64,000 nucleotides of DNA, taken from contig NZ_JABJRC010000005.1 in the NCBI RefSeq assembly GCF_013131805.1, forward strand, positions 372,001-436,000, written 5' to 3'. Position numbers and translations under genes: made by a program. Source of the stretch: Kribbella sandramycini. GTDB lineage: Bacteria; Actinomycetota; Actinomycetes; Propionibacteriales; Kribbellaceae. Under the pieces are notes generated by a model. That model ran no database searches and had not been told where the DNA came from. It saw only the letters and a program-made list of their open reading frames with translations. Shown here piece by piece: positions 44,755-53,517 of this stretch (the first letter of the stretch is position 1; each line of letters starts with the position of its first letter).

Positions 44755-46026
44755 ATGAGAGCCGTGATCGCAGGTGGAAGTATCGCCGGGCTGTTGGCCG
44801 CCAAGGTGCTGAGCCGCTGGTACGCCGAGGTCGTCGTCCTCGACCGGGATCAGCTCCCGCTGGACGCCGTCCATCGCAAGGGCGTCCCGCAGAGCCGACA
44901 CGCGCACGGGCTGCTCGCCCGCGGCCATCAGACGATCGAGAAACTCGTCCCCGGTTTCCGCGCCGAGATGCTCCGCCGAGGCGCGGTCGCGAACGACCTG
45001 CACAACGACGTCCTCTGGTACAACGAGGGCCGCCTGCTCAAACGCGCCCCCTCCGACCTGACCGGCCTCCTCGCCGGCCGCCCGCTGATCGAATCCGTCC
45101 TGCGCACGATGGTCGCCCAGGTCGGCAACATCACCTTCCGCCCCAGCACACCGGTCGACGGCCTGATCGCGGACGGCGACCGGCTCACCGGCGTCCGGAT
45201 CAACGGCGAGCGTCTGGACGCCGACCTGGTCGTCGACGCGACCGGGCGCAGCAACCGAGGCCCGACCTGGTTGCGCGAGCTCGGCTACGACGCCGCACCC
45301 GAGGACGAAGTCCGCGCCGGCATCTTCTACAGCACCCGCGAGTACGAACGCATCCCCGGCGACGCCGACTTCACCGGCGTGATCTCCGGCCACTACCCCG
45401 GCAACCCGCTCGGCACCGGAACCGGCGCCAACGACGGCGACCGCTGGCTCGTCACCCTGGTCGGCCTGGACGACAACCCACCGCCCGCCGAGCCAGGCGC
45501 CTTCGAGGAGTACGCCGCCCAACTCGACGGCCCAGAGCTGTACAAACTGATCTCCCAGGCGACTCCGCTGACCGACCCGGTTCGGTTCCGGATCGGCCCG
45601 AGCGTCCGGCGCCGGTACGAGAAGGTCCGGCTGCCCGAGGGGTTCATCGCGTCCGGTGATTCGCTCTGTTGTTTCAATCCGGCGTACGGGCAGGGCATGA
45701 CGATCGCCGCGCTGGCCGCCGAACACCTCGGCGAACTGCTGGCGGCGGGCGGCGACCAGCTCACCCGGCGCTACTTCGCCGGGATGAACAAGCGCATCGA
45801 GACGGCCTGGACGATGTCGGTCAGCAACGACCTCCGATTCGACCAGACCGTCGGCAAGCAGCCGCTGACCTCCCGACTGCTCGTCAGCTACCTCTCCCGG
45901 CTCTACAAGGCCACCGAACACGATGTGGTCGTCGGGCGGCGCTTCCTGGAGGTCGCCAATCTGCTCGCCACGCCCCCGGCCTTGCTCAAACCCTCAATCG
46001 TGCTGCGCGTGCTCCGGAACTCGTAG
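44755..46026 (+). CDS. FAD-dependent monooxygenase-like oxidoreductase
   Basis: A 423-residue flavoprotein of the PHBH/geranylgeranyl-reductase class. The Rossmann motif is AVIAGGSIAGLLAAKVL (residues 4-20), an acidic residue in VVLDRDQ, and VVDATGRSNRG resembles the DG motif, while GFIASGDSLCCFNPAYGQGMTIAA is the GD motif that positions FAD (about 300-320). HARHAHGL-like RHAHGL near 48 is typical of squalene-epoxidase-like enzymes. The likely role is hydroxylation or reduction of an aromatic or isoprenoid substrate. It diverges from the fds operon and overlaps the PucR stop by 33 bases. Confidence 0.84.
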   Translation: MRAVIAGGSIAGLLAAKVLSRWYAEVVVLDRDQLPLDAVHRKGVPQSRHAHGLLARGHQTIEKLVPGFRAEMLRRGAVANDLHNDVLWYNEGRLLKRAPSDLTGLLAGRPLIESVLRTMVAQVGNITFRPSTPVDGLIADGDRLTGVRINGERLDADLVVDATGRSNRGPTWLRELGYDAAPEDEVRAGIFYSTREYERIPGDADFTGVISGHYPGNPLGTGTGANDGDRWLVTLVGLDDNPPPAEPGAFEEYAAQLDGPELYKLISQATPLTDPVRFRIGPSVRRRYEKVRLPEGFIASGDSLCCFNPAYGQGMTIAALAAEHLGELLAAGGDQLTRRYFAGMNKRIETAWTMSVSNDLRFDQTVGKQPLTSRLLVSYLSRLYKATEHDVVVGRRFLEVANLLATPPALLKPSIVLRVLRNS

Positions 46027-47052
46027 GTCGTAGGCCTGCAAGGCCGTCAGGACTTCGGCGATCCCGCGCGGCTCCGACAGCGAACGACCGGTCAGCGTCT
46101 CGATCCGGCCGAGCCGGTGCCGCACGGTGTTGCGGTGACAGCTCAGCTCAGCCGCAGTGTCAGTGACATTGCCACCGGCCTTGGACCAGACGTCGACCGT
46201 CTGCAGCAGCGTCTGCCGATCGTCGGTCGGCAGGTCGAACAGCGGCCCGAGGACGGCGTCCGCGTACGACTGAGCCGCCTCCGGCGCACTGACCAGCAGG
46301 GCCTCCAACGGACGGTCGCCGTACCGGCTGATCGCACTGCTGCCCGGCGGGATCGTGTCGACCGCGATCCGCGCGAGCCGCAGCGCCCGCGGGGTGTCGG
46401 CCAACTGCTCGTAGTCCGGGCTGACGCCGACTCGACCGCCGGCCAGGTCACCGGGGTCGCCGCTGACGATCCCGACATTCAGGCTCCACCACGACTGCAG
46501 ACCTTTGGCGCTGAGCCGCTGCTCGGCGTCCGGCAGCGCCTCTTCCAGGACGACGACGCAGAACTGCCCGATGAGCGGCATCCCGAGCGCCTCGGCGCTC
46601 CGCTCGAGCCCGCCGGCGCCACTCAGCACCGCCTGCAGATGCGCCTCGCGCTCCTGAGCGGCGATCCGATCCCGCTGCCGCGCCTCGACCTCGTACGCCG
46701 CGACGAACGCCGACGCCCACTGCTCGTACTCGACCCAGATCTCGCCGGCGCTCTCCAGCATCGCGACGTACTTCGCCTGGTCGCGCTGCCGACCCAGATC
46801 GCGGGCCAGCGTCCAGACCGCCGACGCGGCCGCCCGGAACCCGGTGATCACCGCATCCGGCGGCACGTCCGCCGCGACCACCGCGTGCGCGGCCTCGGCC
46901 GCCGGGACGTCGTCCGAACTCTTCAGGCCGACCAGCCGCCGGACCAGCGCCGTCACGAACCGGCGGCGCAGCTCCAGCAACTGCGGACCACCGGGCGGTG
47001 CGGGCAGCTCCGCGACCGCGGCTTCCAACTCAGCTACGAATCCATCTTGCAC
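45994..47052 (-). CDS. PucR/CdaR-family transcriptional regulator
   Basis: A 352-residue regulator whose C-terminal HTH_30 domain (VTDTAAELSCHRNTVRHRLGRIETLTG) is that of PucR-type proteins, preceded by a GGDEF-like effector module (VVVLEEALPDAEQRL; RVGVSPDYEQLADTP). The N-terminal 120 residues are helical. GTG at 47052 has AAGG nine bases before it and is preferred over two TTG codons upstream. A perfect palindrome ACAAGCGCTTGT is 21 bases upstream and may be its own operator. The FAD enzyme at 44755 may be its target since their ends overlap. Confidence 0.8.
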   Translation of the reverse strand: MQDGFVAELEAAVAELPAPPGGPQLLELRRRFVTALVRRLVGLKSSDDVPAAEAAHAVVAADVPPDAVITGFRAAASAVWTLARDLGRQRDQAKYVAMLESAGEIWVEYEQWASAFVAAYEVEARQRDRIAAQEREAHLQAVLSGAGGLERSAEALGMPLIGQFCVVVLEEALPDAEQRLSAKGLQSWWSLNVGIVSGDPGDLAGGRVGVSPDYEQLADTPRALRLARIAVDTIPPGSSAISRYGDRPLEALLVSAPEAAQSYADAVLGPLFDLPTDDRQTLLQTVDVWSKAGGNVTDTAAELSCHRNTVRHRLGRIETLTGRSLSEPRGIAEVLTALQAYDLRVPEHAQHD

Positions 47053-47072
47053 GGGCCCAACCTTAGAGCCCA

Positions 47073-47084
47073 ACAAGCGCTTGT
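47073..47084. promoter_or_regulatory. Palindrome ACAAGCGCTTGT upstream of the PucR gene
   Basis: A perfect 12-base palindrome with CG centre, 21 bases upstream of the chosen GTG. The same core AAGCGCTT occurs once more at 9301-9308. LacI-type regulators prefer CG-centred sites, but PucR autoregulation is the simpler view. Confidence 0.4.
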
Positions 47085-47117
47085 GGCACCATTAACGCTG
47101 TGCACACGCACAACGAT

Positions 47118-47540
47118 TTACCAGGCCGCGGGATCCGTCTGCTGCTCCGGCGGCACCCAAAGGCAGTACGCCGTCCCGTCCGCGAGATGTTCTTCGTAGA
47201 TGGTGACCTTATGCGTGATGACGGCCAGGCAGTTCTCCAGGTCGCGAATCTGGGCCTCGACCGCGGCCCGGTGACTGCGCAGCAGCTCCAGGCGATCGGC
47301 CTCGTTGCCGGCGCCCTGGCGAACCAGGTCGGTGTAGCGGCGGATGGTGTCGAGCGGCATCCCGGACGACCGGAACTTGATGCACATCGCGAGCCAGTCG
47401 ACGTCGTCCTCGGTGTAGACGCGACGGCCGTTCGACTCCCGGCGGACCGGATCGGCGAGCAGCCCCTCCCGCTCGTAGAAGCGCAACGCGTGCACGCTCA
47501 GCCCGGTCCGCTCTGCCACCTGCCCGATACTCAGCCCCAT
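47118..47540 (-). CDS. MerR-family transcriptional regulator
   Basis: A 140-residue regulator: winged HTH (LSIGQVAERTGLSVHALRFYEREGLL), MerR wing (RRESNGRRVYTEDDVDWL) and a dimerisation helix from residue 75 (LDTIRRYTDLVRQG; EAQIRDLENCLAVITHKV). The C-terminal end ILLADGTAYC-like region carries a Cys but not the metal triad of MerR, so the ligand is probably organic or redox-related. Inverted repeats CCTAGA-N6-TCTAGG stand just upstream and in the promoter of the AKR gene, so it likely controls both. Confidence 0.9.
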   Translation of the reverse strand: MGLSIGQVAERTGLSVHALRFYEREGLLADPVRRESNGRRVYTEDDVDWLAMCIKFRSSGMPLDTIRRYTDLVRQGAGNEADRLELLRSHRAAVEAQIRDLENCLAVITHKVTIYEEHLADGTAYCLWVPPEQQTDPAAW

Positions 47541-47549
47541 ACCGGCAAC

Positions 47550-47567
47550 CCTAGATCAGGCTCTAGG
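47550..47567. promoter_or_regulatory. MerR operator copy 1 (CCTAGA-N6-TCTAGG)
   Basis: Perfect 6-base arms with a 6-base spacer, ten bases upstream of the merR-like start and overlapping the stop of the aminotransferase gene (47563-47565). It matches 11 of 12 arm bases with the copy in the AKR promoter. Confidence 0.7.
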
Positions 47568-48600
47568 TCAGCGGCTTGAGAGCGGCCAGGGCCTGATGGA
47601 CGTCGGCCCGGGTCGTGTAGAGGTGGAACGACGCCCGAAGCTTGCCGTCGCGGACGGCGGCGCGGATCCCGGCCGCGGCGAACGCCTCCTCAGCGCCGGC
47701 CAGCGTCGTACTGACGATCGCCGAGTCGGACGGCGGCAGCCCGAGCCCCTCCCGGAACTCGTTGGCCAGTGCGACGTTGTGCCGATTGATCGTCTCGACG
47801 CCGATCTGTTCGACCAGCTCCAGCGCGGGGGCTGCGCCGACGAAGCAGAACCAGGACGGCGACTGGTCGAAGCGACGGGCATCGGCGTACAGCTCCATCT
47901 CGGTGCCGTAGTACGAGCGGCCGCCGCCGACGCCGGAGTACCAACCGGCGGCCGCGGGGCGACAGCGCTCCTGCAGCCGCGGCGACAGGTAGCCGAGGGT
48001 CGCGCCGCGCGGCGACATCAACCACTTGTAGGTGTGCACGATCAGCGCGTCGACGCCATCCACCGTCAGCGGCAGCCAGCCCATCGCCTGACTCGCGTCG
48101 AGGACCACCAACGCGCCAATTTCCTTGCTGGCAGCAACGACTTTCGCGACGTCGAGGACAGTACCGGTCGAGGACTGGACGACGCTCACCGCGACCACGT
48201 CGACCCCCGGGCGGATCGCGTCCAGCAGCTCCGCGGTCGGGACGCCGATCACCTCGACGCCGCGATCCTCGTGCGTCTTCCACGGGAACACGTTCGACGT
48301 GAACTCGACGTCGTCGGTCAGCACGCGCGCGCCGTCCGGTAGGGCAGCCGCGATCGGGGCGACCGCGCCGGAGACCGTGCTGCCGACGAACACATCCGCG
48401 ACGTCGGCGCCGATCAGGCGGGCGAAGGCCGCGCGCGATCTGCTGGTCGACTCGTCCCATGGCTCCCAGCTGGTGGCGCCGACGCGCCAGTCCGCCAGGA
48501 CGCTCTGCAGTGCCTCCCAGGCCGGGCGCGGCGGCAGGCCGTAGGAGGCGGTGTTCAGCCAGCCGGGCACCGGATCCCACAGATCCGCGAACTGTTCCAT
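47563..48600 (-). CDS. PLP-dependent class V aminotransferase / cysteine desulfurase-like enzyme
   Basis: A 345-residue PLP enzyme. The PLP-lysine is in LIVHTYKWLMSPRG (about 197) and LVVLDASQAMGWL carries the aspartate that pairs with the pyridine nitrogen; LNTASYGLPPRP is the typical N-terminus. The fold covers aminotransferases, kynureninases and cysteine lyases; the pocket does not tell which. It is transcribed away from the AKR gene and upstream of merR, and the intergenic region between it and AKR is just 86 bases. ATG 48600 is chosen over a GTG nine bases upstream. Confidence 0.82.
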   Translation of the reverse strand: MEQFADLWDPVPGWLNTASYGLPPRPAWEALQSVLADWRVGATSWEPWDESTSRSRAAFARLIGADVADVFVGSTVSGAVAPIAAALPDGARVLTDDVEFTSNVFPWKTHEDRGVEVIGVPTAELLDAIRPGVDVVAVSVVQSSTGTVLDVAKVVAASKEIGALVVLDASQAMGWLPLTVDGVDALIVHTYKWLMSPRGATLGYLSPRLQERCRPAAAGWYSGVGGGRSYYGTEMELYADARRFDQSPSWFCFVGAAPALELVEQIGVETINRHNVALANEFREGLGLPPSDSAIVSTTLAGAEEAFAAAGIRAAVRDGKLRASFHLYTTRADVHQALAALKPLT

Positions 48601-48621
48601 GCCGCCCACCCTACGAGCGAC

Positions 48622-48652
48622 TTGACCTAGACAGCGCTCTAGCTCTTAGCGT
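48622..48652 (+). promoter_or_regulatory. MerR-type promoter of the AKR gene (19-bp spacer) with operator
   Basis: TTGACC (48622-48627) and TAGCGT (48647-48652) are separated by exactly 19 bases, longer than normal and the hallmark of promoters activated by MerR proteins through DNA untwisting. The spacer holds the inverted repeat CCTAGA-CAGCGC-TCTAGC (48626-48643). The AKR start lies 35 bases downstream. Confidence 0.72.
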
Positions 48653-48686
48653 GCGAGACGTATCGGCATCGAGGGGTTGGAGTTTC

Positions 48687-49730
48687 ATGCGCTACCGCAC
48701 GCTGGGTGGGACCGGGATCGAGGTCAGCACGCACTGCCTCGGCACGATGATGTTCGGCGCGGTCGGCAACGCCGATCACGACGACTGCGCGCGGATCGTG
48801 CACGCCGCGCTGGACCAGGGCATCAACTTCGTCGACACGGCCGATATGTACTCGTCGGGCGAGTCCGAGGAGATCGTCGGGAAGGCGCTCAAGGGCCGCC
48901 GGGACGACGTCGTCCTGGCCACCAAGGTGCACTTCCCGCTGGATGACGAGCACACCCGCAACCGGAGCGGGAACTCGCGGCGCTGGATCGTCCAGGAGGT
49001 CGAGCACAGCCTGCGCCGACTCGGCACCGACTGGATCGACCTCTACCAGATCCACCGCCCCGACCACCGGACCGATATCGAGGAGACGCTCTGGGCGCTG
49101 ACCGACCTGGTCAGCCAGGGCAAGATCCGCGCCTTCGGGACGTCGACCTTCCCGGCCGAGGAGCTCGTCGAGGCCCATCACGTCGCCGAACGCCGCGGGT
49201 ACGGGAAGTTCCGCACCGAACAGCCGCCGTACTCGATCCTCAGCCGCGGGATCGAGCGCTCGGTCCTGCCGACCGCGCGGCGGCTGAACCTCGGCGTCCT
49301 CACCTGGAGCCCGCTGGCCTGGGGTTTCCTGACCGGCAAACTCCGCAAGAACCAGCCCATCGACCTCACCACCGGCCGGGCCGCGCTCGCTCCCGACCGG
49401 TTCGACCCGGCGCTCCCGGCCAACGCCGCCAAGTACGACGCCGTCGAACAGCTCATCGAGGTCGCCGACGACCTGGGCGTGACGCTCCCCGAACTCGCCC
49501 TGGCCTTCGTCACCACGCACCCGGCCGTCACCGCGGTCATCAACGGTCCGCGCACGATGGACCAGCTCACCGGCCTACTGAAAGCCGCCGACCTGACCCT
49601 CGACGACGACACCCTCGACCGGATCGACAAGATCGTCCCACCCGGCGCCAACGTCTACGACTCCAACGCCGCCTGGCAGTCCCCGCACCTCACCCCCACC
49701 GCCCTCCGCCGCCCAACTTCCGAGCGCTAA
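48687..49730 (+). CDS. Aldo/keto reductase
   Basis: A 347-residue NADP-dependent TIM-barrel reductase. The catalytic set is visible: Asp in NFVDTADMY with Tyr 57-region, Lys in VLATKVHFP and His in LYQIHRPDHR. LTWSPLAWGFLTGKL and the C-terminal SVxxPNNAR-like FVTTHPAVTAVINGPRTMDQL are of the AKR11/13-like type, with Gly-Pro before Arg. It is expressed from the MerR-type promoter and probably reduces aldehydes or quinones as a stress response (inference). The ATG has GGGGTTGGAG eight bases upstream. Confidence 0.9.
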   Translation: MRYRTLGGTGIEVSTHCLGTMMFGAVGNADHDDCARIVHAALDQGINFVDTADMYSSGESEEIVGKALKGRRDDVVLATKVHFPLDDEHTRNRSGNSRRWIVQEVEHSLRRLGTDWIDLYQIHRPDHRTDIEETLWALTDLVSQGKIRAFGTSTFPAEELVEAHHVAERRGYGKFRTEQPPYSILSRGIERSVLPTARRLNLGVLTWSPLAWGFLTGKLRKNQPIDLTTGRAALAPDRFDPALPANAAKYDAVEQLIEVADDLGVTLPELALAFVTTHPAVTAVINGPRTMDQLTGLLKAADLTLDDDTLDRIDKIVPPGANVYDSNAAWQSPHLTPTALRRPTSER

Positions 49731-49746
49731 GAACAGGACATACCAA

Positions 49747-49787
49747 CCGACCGGGCAGCGCCCTCACGCTCGGCGCCGCCCGGTCGG
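49747..49787. terminator. Hairpin between AKR and chitosanase genes
   Basis: CCGACCGGGC and GCCCGGTCGG form a perfect 10-base stem around a 21-base inner part that can fold further. It lies between two convergent genes (stop 49730 and 49804) and can end both transcripts. Confidence 0.7.
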
Positions 49788-49803
49788 GCTGCCAGTTGGA
49801 CGA

Positions 49804-50577
49804 CTACGTCCTGTCGTTGGCGCCGCTACTTCCCTGCTTGCAGCGCCGCCCGCCGGTCGAACCGGCCTGGATGGCCGGGTAGGCGGTGAAGTCGAGGTTC
49901 GTGGACGCGCACGTCTGCGTGCTGTTCACGAACGCCGTCGCCGCCGACTCACCCTTCGAGAGCGCCTGCGACTGGTTCTCGATCGGTACGGCGGACACGC
50001 CCGGGAACAGGATGTACGTGACGACCGCGCCGGAGACCCCGCCGGTCGAGGGGTTCGGGTTGATACCGAGCTGCTGCGCGAGTTTGTACGACCCCTCACC
50101 GGCGATCGTGCTCGGGCCCTGGTCGCCGACGACGGCGTAGGCGACCTTGTCCTGATAGACGACCGCGGCGATCGTGCCGCCGTCGATCCCGGCGGTCCGG
50201 AAGTTCCAGATCGAGCTCGACAACGGGACGACGACGAACGGCAATCCGGCCGAGTTCAGCGGCCGGCCGTCCGACTGGTTCCACGAGGTGTTCGGCTGGA
50301 ACGACGGGTCGGTGTTCTCGTTGCACTGCGTGGTCCGCTGACCGTCGCAATCCACATCGAAATCCGCCGTCCAATGCACGGCATCGCCGGACCGGCAGAT
50401 CGCAACCGTGCGCGAACCACCTGCGTCATGTGCGTATTTCCCGTTCGACAGCTGCGTCTCACAACCCGCGGCGCGGGCCTTCAGCTGCGCGGCACTCGGC
50501 CCGGCCAACTCCTCGGCCTGCGCGGGCACAGCCACTACCGACAACGCCAAACCCAGCACGACAATCCAGCGGATCAT
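49804..50577 (-). CDS. Secreted GH75-family chitosanase
   Basis: A 257-residue secreted protein with a Sec signal (MIRWIVVLGLALSVVAVPAQA, about 1-21). The mature part has FDVDCDGQRTTQCN, with the aspartate proposed as catalytic in GH75, and AYAVVGDQGP and IAGEGSYKLAQQLG, the glutamate site and core of fungal-type chitosanases. Four or more cysteines in the mature part suggest disulfides. It would cut partly deacetylated chitosan. An in-frame ATG 14 codons earlier is less likely because the signal starts at 50577. It ends at the hairpin at 49747. Confidence 0.83.
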   Translation of the reverse strand: MIRWIVVLGLALSVVAVPAQAEELAGPSAAQLKARAAGCETQLSNGKYAHDAGGSRTVAICRSGDAVHWTADFDVDCDGQRTTQCNENTDPSFQPNTSWNQSDGRPLNSAGLPFVVVPLSSSIWNFRTAGIDGGTIAAVVYQDKVAYAVVGDQGPSTIAGEGSYKLAQQLGINPNPSTGGVSGAVVTYILFPGVSAVPIENQSQALSKGESAATAFVNSTQTCASTNLDFTAYPAIQAGSTGGRRCKQGSSGANDRT

Positions 50578-50662
50578 CTCATCCTCCAGTGAGGCGGAAC
50601 CGAAGATGAAGGTTTTCACCCAGGAGGGTACAGACAGTGGTTAGTTATTGACAGAGCGAGTT

Positions 50663-51376
50663 TCAGGCGGCGCGCCAATACCCGAGGGCTTTGACCCGAT
50701 GTTTGGGGACCTCGAGTTCTTTCGTGACGTAGCTGCTGAGAGCTCGGGTCGTGCGGGTGTCGCAGGCGATCCAGACGTAGGCGTCGCCGGGCTGGCCGAT
50801 CGCCTCCCGGAGCTCGGCTTTGACGCCGTCGAGGAGCTCGGCAGCGTCGAGCGTGCGGAGTTCGTGGCGGTCGGGGTTGATCCGGAACGGGAGTTCGCGG
50901 TCATCCTCATGGGTCGTCTCGAACCAGATCGTCGCGGGCAGCTTGGGCGCAACCGCGAGCAGCGAGTTGATCGCCGGCAGCGAGGCCGGCGCGCCGATCA
51001 CGAGCATCCGGCCCGGCAGCGGATCAGGGATCTCGAAACCGGTGCCCTGCACGGTCGCCTCGATCGTGTCACCGGGCTGCGCCTTCAGCGACCAGTCGCT
51101 CGCACAACCTTCGTGCAGCGCGAACTCCATGCTGAACGTCCCGTTCTCGACATCGGGATCGACCAGCGTGTACGCGCGCTGATGCGGCTTCCCCGCGTTG
51201 TCGAACCAGAGCCGCACCCACATCGTCGGATGGACGCCGATCGCCCGCAGCAGGCCGCCGTCGGTGAAGTGCACCCGGCGGTACCGGTCGGTGACGTGTT
51301 CGGCGCCCGTCACGGTGAACACGAAGTCCTTCCCGCGGAAGAGCTTGAGCACCACGCCTTCCCAGCCGTGCCCCAC
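50663..51376 (-). CDS. Siderophore-interacting protein (FAD-binding ferric-siderophore reductase)
   Basis: A 237-residue reductase of the SIP/ViuB family that frees iron from siderophores. The FAD motif is HQRAYTLVDPD (RxYT at about 66-69), the NADPH-binding half starts MLVIGAPASLPAINSLL and the C-terminus is the family signature VKALGYWRAA. The start is 78 bases from an iron box shared with the acylase gene. IdeR would repress it in iron-replete cells (inference based on the site). The chitosanase gene lies 85 bases downstream on the same strand. Confidence 0.92.
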   Translation of the reverse strand: MGHGWEGVVLKLFRGKDFVFTVTGAEHVTDRYRRVHFTDGGLLRAIGVHPTMWVRLWFDNAGKPHQRAYTLVDPDVENGTFSMEFALHEGCASDWSLKAQPGDTIEATVQGTGFEIPDPLPGRMLVIGAPASLPAINSLLAVAPKLPATIWFETTHEDDRELPFRINPDRHELRTLDAAELLDGVKAELREAIGQPGDAYVWIACDTRTTRALSSYVTKELEVPKHRVKALGYWRAA

Positions 51377-51453
51377 GATGCACCTCCGGTGAATTGCCGT
51401 TGCGACGGGCGCGCCGCGCTTCGTACGTTGGTGTCAGCACCTGACAGTCAAAG

Positions 51454-51472
51454 TTAGCTGAGGCTAACCTAA
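51454..51472. promoter_or_regulatory. IdeR/DtxR iron box
   Basis: TTAGCTGAGGCTAACCTAA matches the 19-base actinobacterial iron box TTAGGTTAGGCTAACCTAA at 17 of 19 positions. It lies between the divergent SIP gene (start 51376) and the acylase gene (start 51490), 78 and 18 bases away, and so could repress both when iron is plentiful. Confidence 0.85.
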
Positions 51473-51489
51473 CTGAAATGAGCCTTTGA

Positions 51490-53517
51490 GTGAACGGCGA
51501 GGTCTTCCGTGACGCGTATGGCGTTCCCCACCTCCGAGCCGGGGACCACCTCGCCCTCGCCGAGCTCCAAGGCGCCGTCACGGCCCGCGATCGGGCCTGG
51601 CAACTGGAGCTGATCCGCCGGCGCGCGCTCGGGAGCACCGCCGCGTTCCTCGGCCCGGATGCCGTCCCCTGGGACACCTTCGCCCGGCAGGCCCGGCTCG
51701 CCGACACCGCCCAGCGCTGCTACGCCGCCCTCGACGACACGACCCGCGCGTGGGTCTCGGCGTACGTCGACGGCGTCAACAGCGCGCTGCCCGCGGCGTC
51801 CGAGCAGGCGCCCGAGTTCGCGCAGACCGGGGTCACCGTGCAGAAGTGGGAGCCGTGGACGCCGCTGGCGATCTGGCTCGCGGTGCACATCCTGTTCGCC
51901 GGCTTCCCGAACAAGCTCTGGCGGACGCATGTCGCCGCCCGCTTGGGTGAGGAGTACCTCGATCTCTTCAACGCCGCCGGGCCGCAGACCGCAGGCTCCA
52001 ACGGCTGGGTGATCCCTGGTGATTTCACCGCCACCGGTCAGGCGATCGTTGCCGGCGACCCCCATCGGTTCGTCGAGAGCCCGGGTGTCTATCAGCAGAT
52101 TCGGCTCGCGTGCCCGGCGTACGACGTCGTCGGGTTCGGCGTTCCCGGCGTACCGGGGGTTGCTCATTTCGGGCACGCCGGGAAGGTCGCTTGGGCGATC
52201 ACGAATGCGCAGTCCGACTATCAGGACCTGTACGCCGAGCAGCTCCGCCGGAGCGGGACGACGATCGAGGCGCTCGGGCCGGGCGGGTGGGAGCCTGCCA
52301 CCCGGCACGACGAGGTGATCGAGGTGGCCGGGGCGGATCCGGTCGCGATCGAGGTGATCGAGACCGAGCGTGGTCCGATCGTCGTCGACCATGCGGGGCA
52401 GACGCTGAGCCTGCGGTATCCGCCGCGCGCGCTGGGGCGATTGGGGTTCGAGGTGATGCCGCGGTTGCTGCAGGCAACTACTGCGGCCGACATCGATGCT
52501 GCGCTTGAAGATTGGGTCGAGCCGGTGAACGTCGTGTTCGCGGCGGATGCCGAGGGTGGGTTGCTGCATCGGGTCGCGGGGGTGGTGCCGCAGCGGCACG
52601 CGGCCAACTCGTTGCGCGTCGTACCGGGCTGGGAGGCGGCGTACGCGTGGGACGGATGGCACCCGATGCCGCGGGCAACTGTCGAGGGGCCGGAGGCGAT
52701 GGCGAACGCGCGGGAGATCGCGGCGCCACTGGGCGTAGAGTTCGCCGCGCCGTACCGGGCCCGGCGAATCCGGGAGCTGCTGGCCGAGCGGGCCGACTGG
52801 TCGATCGACGACATGGCCGACATCCACACCGACACCTACCTCGGGGCGGCGTACCGGCTGCTCGATCGCCTGCCCGGGCTGACCGGCCTGTCTCCGAAGG
52901 CCGTTGCCCTACGCACCGAATTGCTCGCCTGGGATCGGCGGATGGACGCCGGCAGCACCACCGCGTCGGCGTACGCCGCCCTGCGCAAAGCCGCCATCGC
53001 ACGGATCACCGAGCGCTTCGCACTCCTCGACAACGCCGACGCGCCGCCGCTTTTCGCCGGCTACTTCGGCCTGCTCTCCCAGGTCTCCTTCGGCTTCGAG
53101 TCCCTCCTCGAATCACCGGACCTCGACGCCACCGCGCTGGTCCAGGCAGCCCTCGAATCCGTTGCCGCCGACAACCCCCGCCCGCCCTGGGGCGAAACCC
53201 ACCAGCTCTCCCCGCTCAGCGCCCTCCGCACGCCCCTCTTCACCCCCACCGAGACCCCGATCGACCTCGCCCTCTCCGGCGACCACAACTGCGTCTGGTC
53301 CACCTCCAGCCTCCCCGGCACGGACCTCTGCCTTCGCGCCTCCGTAGCCCGCTACGCCTTCGACCTCACCAACCGCGCCAACAGCCGCTGGATCGTCCCC
53401 CTAGGCGCCTCCGGCCTGCCCGGCCATCCGCACCACCACGACCAACTCCCCCTCTGGCTGCGCGGCCACCTCGCCCCCATCGTCACCGACTGGGACCAAC
53501 TCAAGCCGGAGGTATAG
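51490..53517 (+). CDS. Penicillin acylase-family Ntn-hydrolase
   Basis: A 675-residue protein of the S45 family, which self-cleaves. The N-terminal nucleophile is Ser 170 in TAGSNGWVIPG, giving a small chain of about 169 residues and a large one of 505. The opening FRDAYGVPHLRAGDHLALA and GFGVPGVPGVAHFGHAGKVAW are family blocks. There is no signal peptide, so it would remain inside the cell unless the GTG start is wrong. Family members remove acyl groups from lactones and siderophore precursors (PvdQ) as well as antibiotics. An iron box 18 bases upstream of the start suggests iron control. The stop overlaps the giant gene on the other strand by 17 bases. Confidence 0.85.
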   Translation: MNGEVFRDAYGVPHLRAGDHLALAELQGAVTARDRAWQLELIRRRALGSTAAFLGPDAVPWDTFARQARLADTAQRCYAALDDTTRAWVSAYVDGVNSALPAASEQAPEFAQTGVTVQKWEPWTPLAIWLAVHILFAGFPNKLWRTHVAARLGEEYLDLFNAAGPQTAGSNGWVIPGDFTATGQAIVAGDPHRFVESPGVYQQIRLACPAYDVVGFGVPGVPGVAHFGHAGKVAWAITNAQSDYQDLYAEQLRRSGTTIEALGPGGWEPATRHDEVIEVAGADPVAIEVIETERGPIVVDHAGQTLSLRYPPRALGRLGFEVMPRLLQATTAADIDAALEDWVEPVNVVFAADAEGGLLHRVAGVVPQRHAANSLRVVPGWEAAYAWDGWHPMPRATVEGPEAMANAREIAAPLGVEFAAPYRARRIRELLAERADWSIDDMADIHTDTYLGAAYRLLDRLPGLTGLSPKAVALRTELLAWDRRMDAGSTTASAYAALRKAAIARITERFALLDNADAPPLFAGYFGLLSQVSFGFESLLESPDLDATALVQAALESVAADNPRPPWGETHQLSPLSALRTPLFTPTETPIDLALSGDHNCVWSTSSLPGTDLCLRASVARYAFDLTNRANSRWIVPLGASGLPGHPHHHDQLPLWLRGHLAPIVTDWDQLKPEV

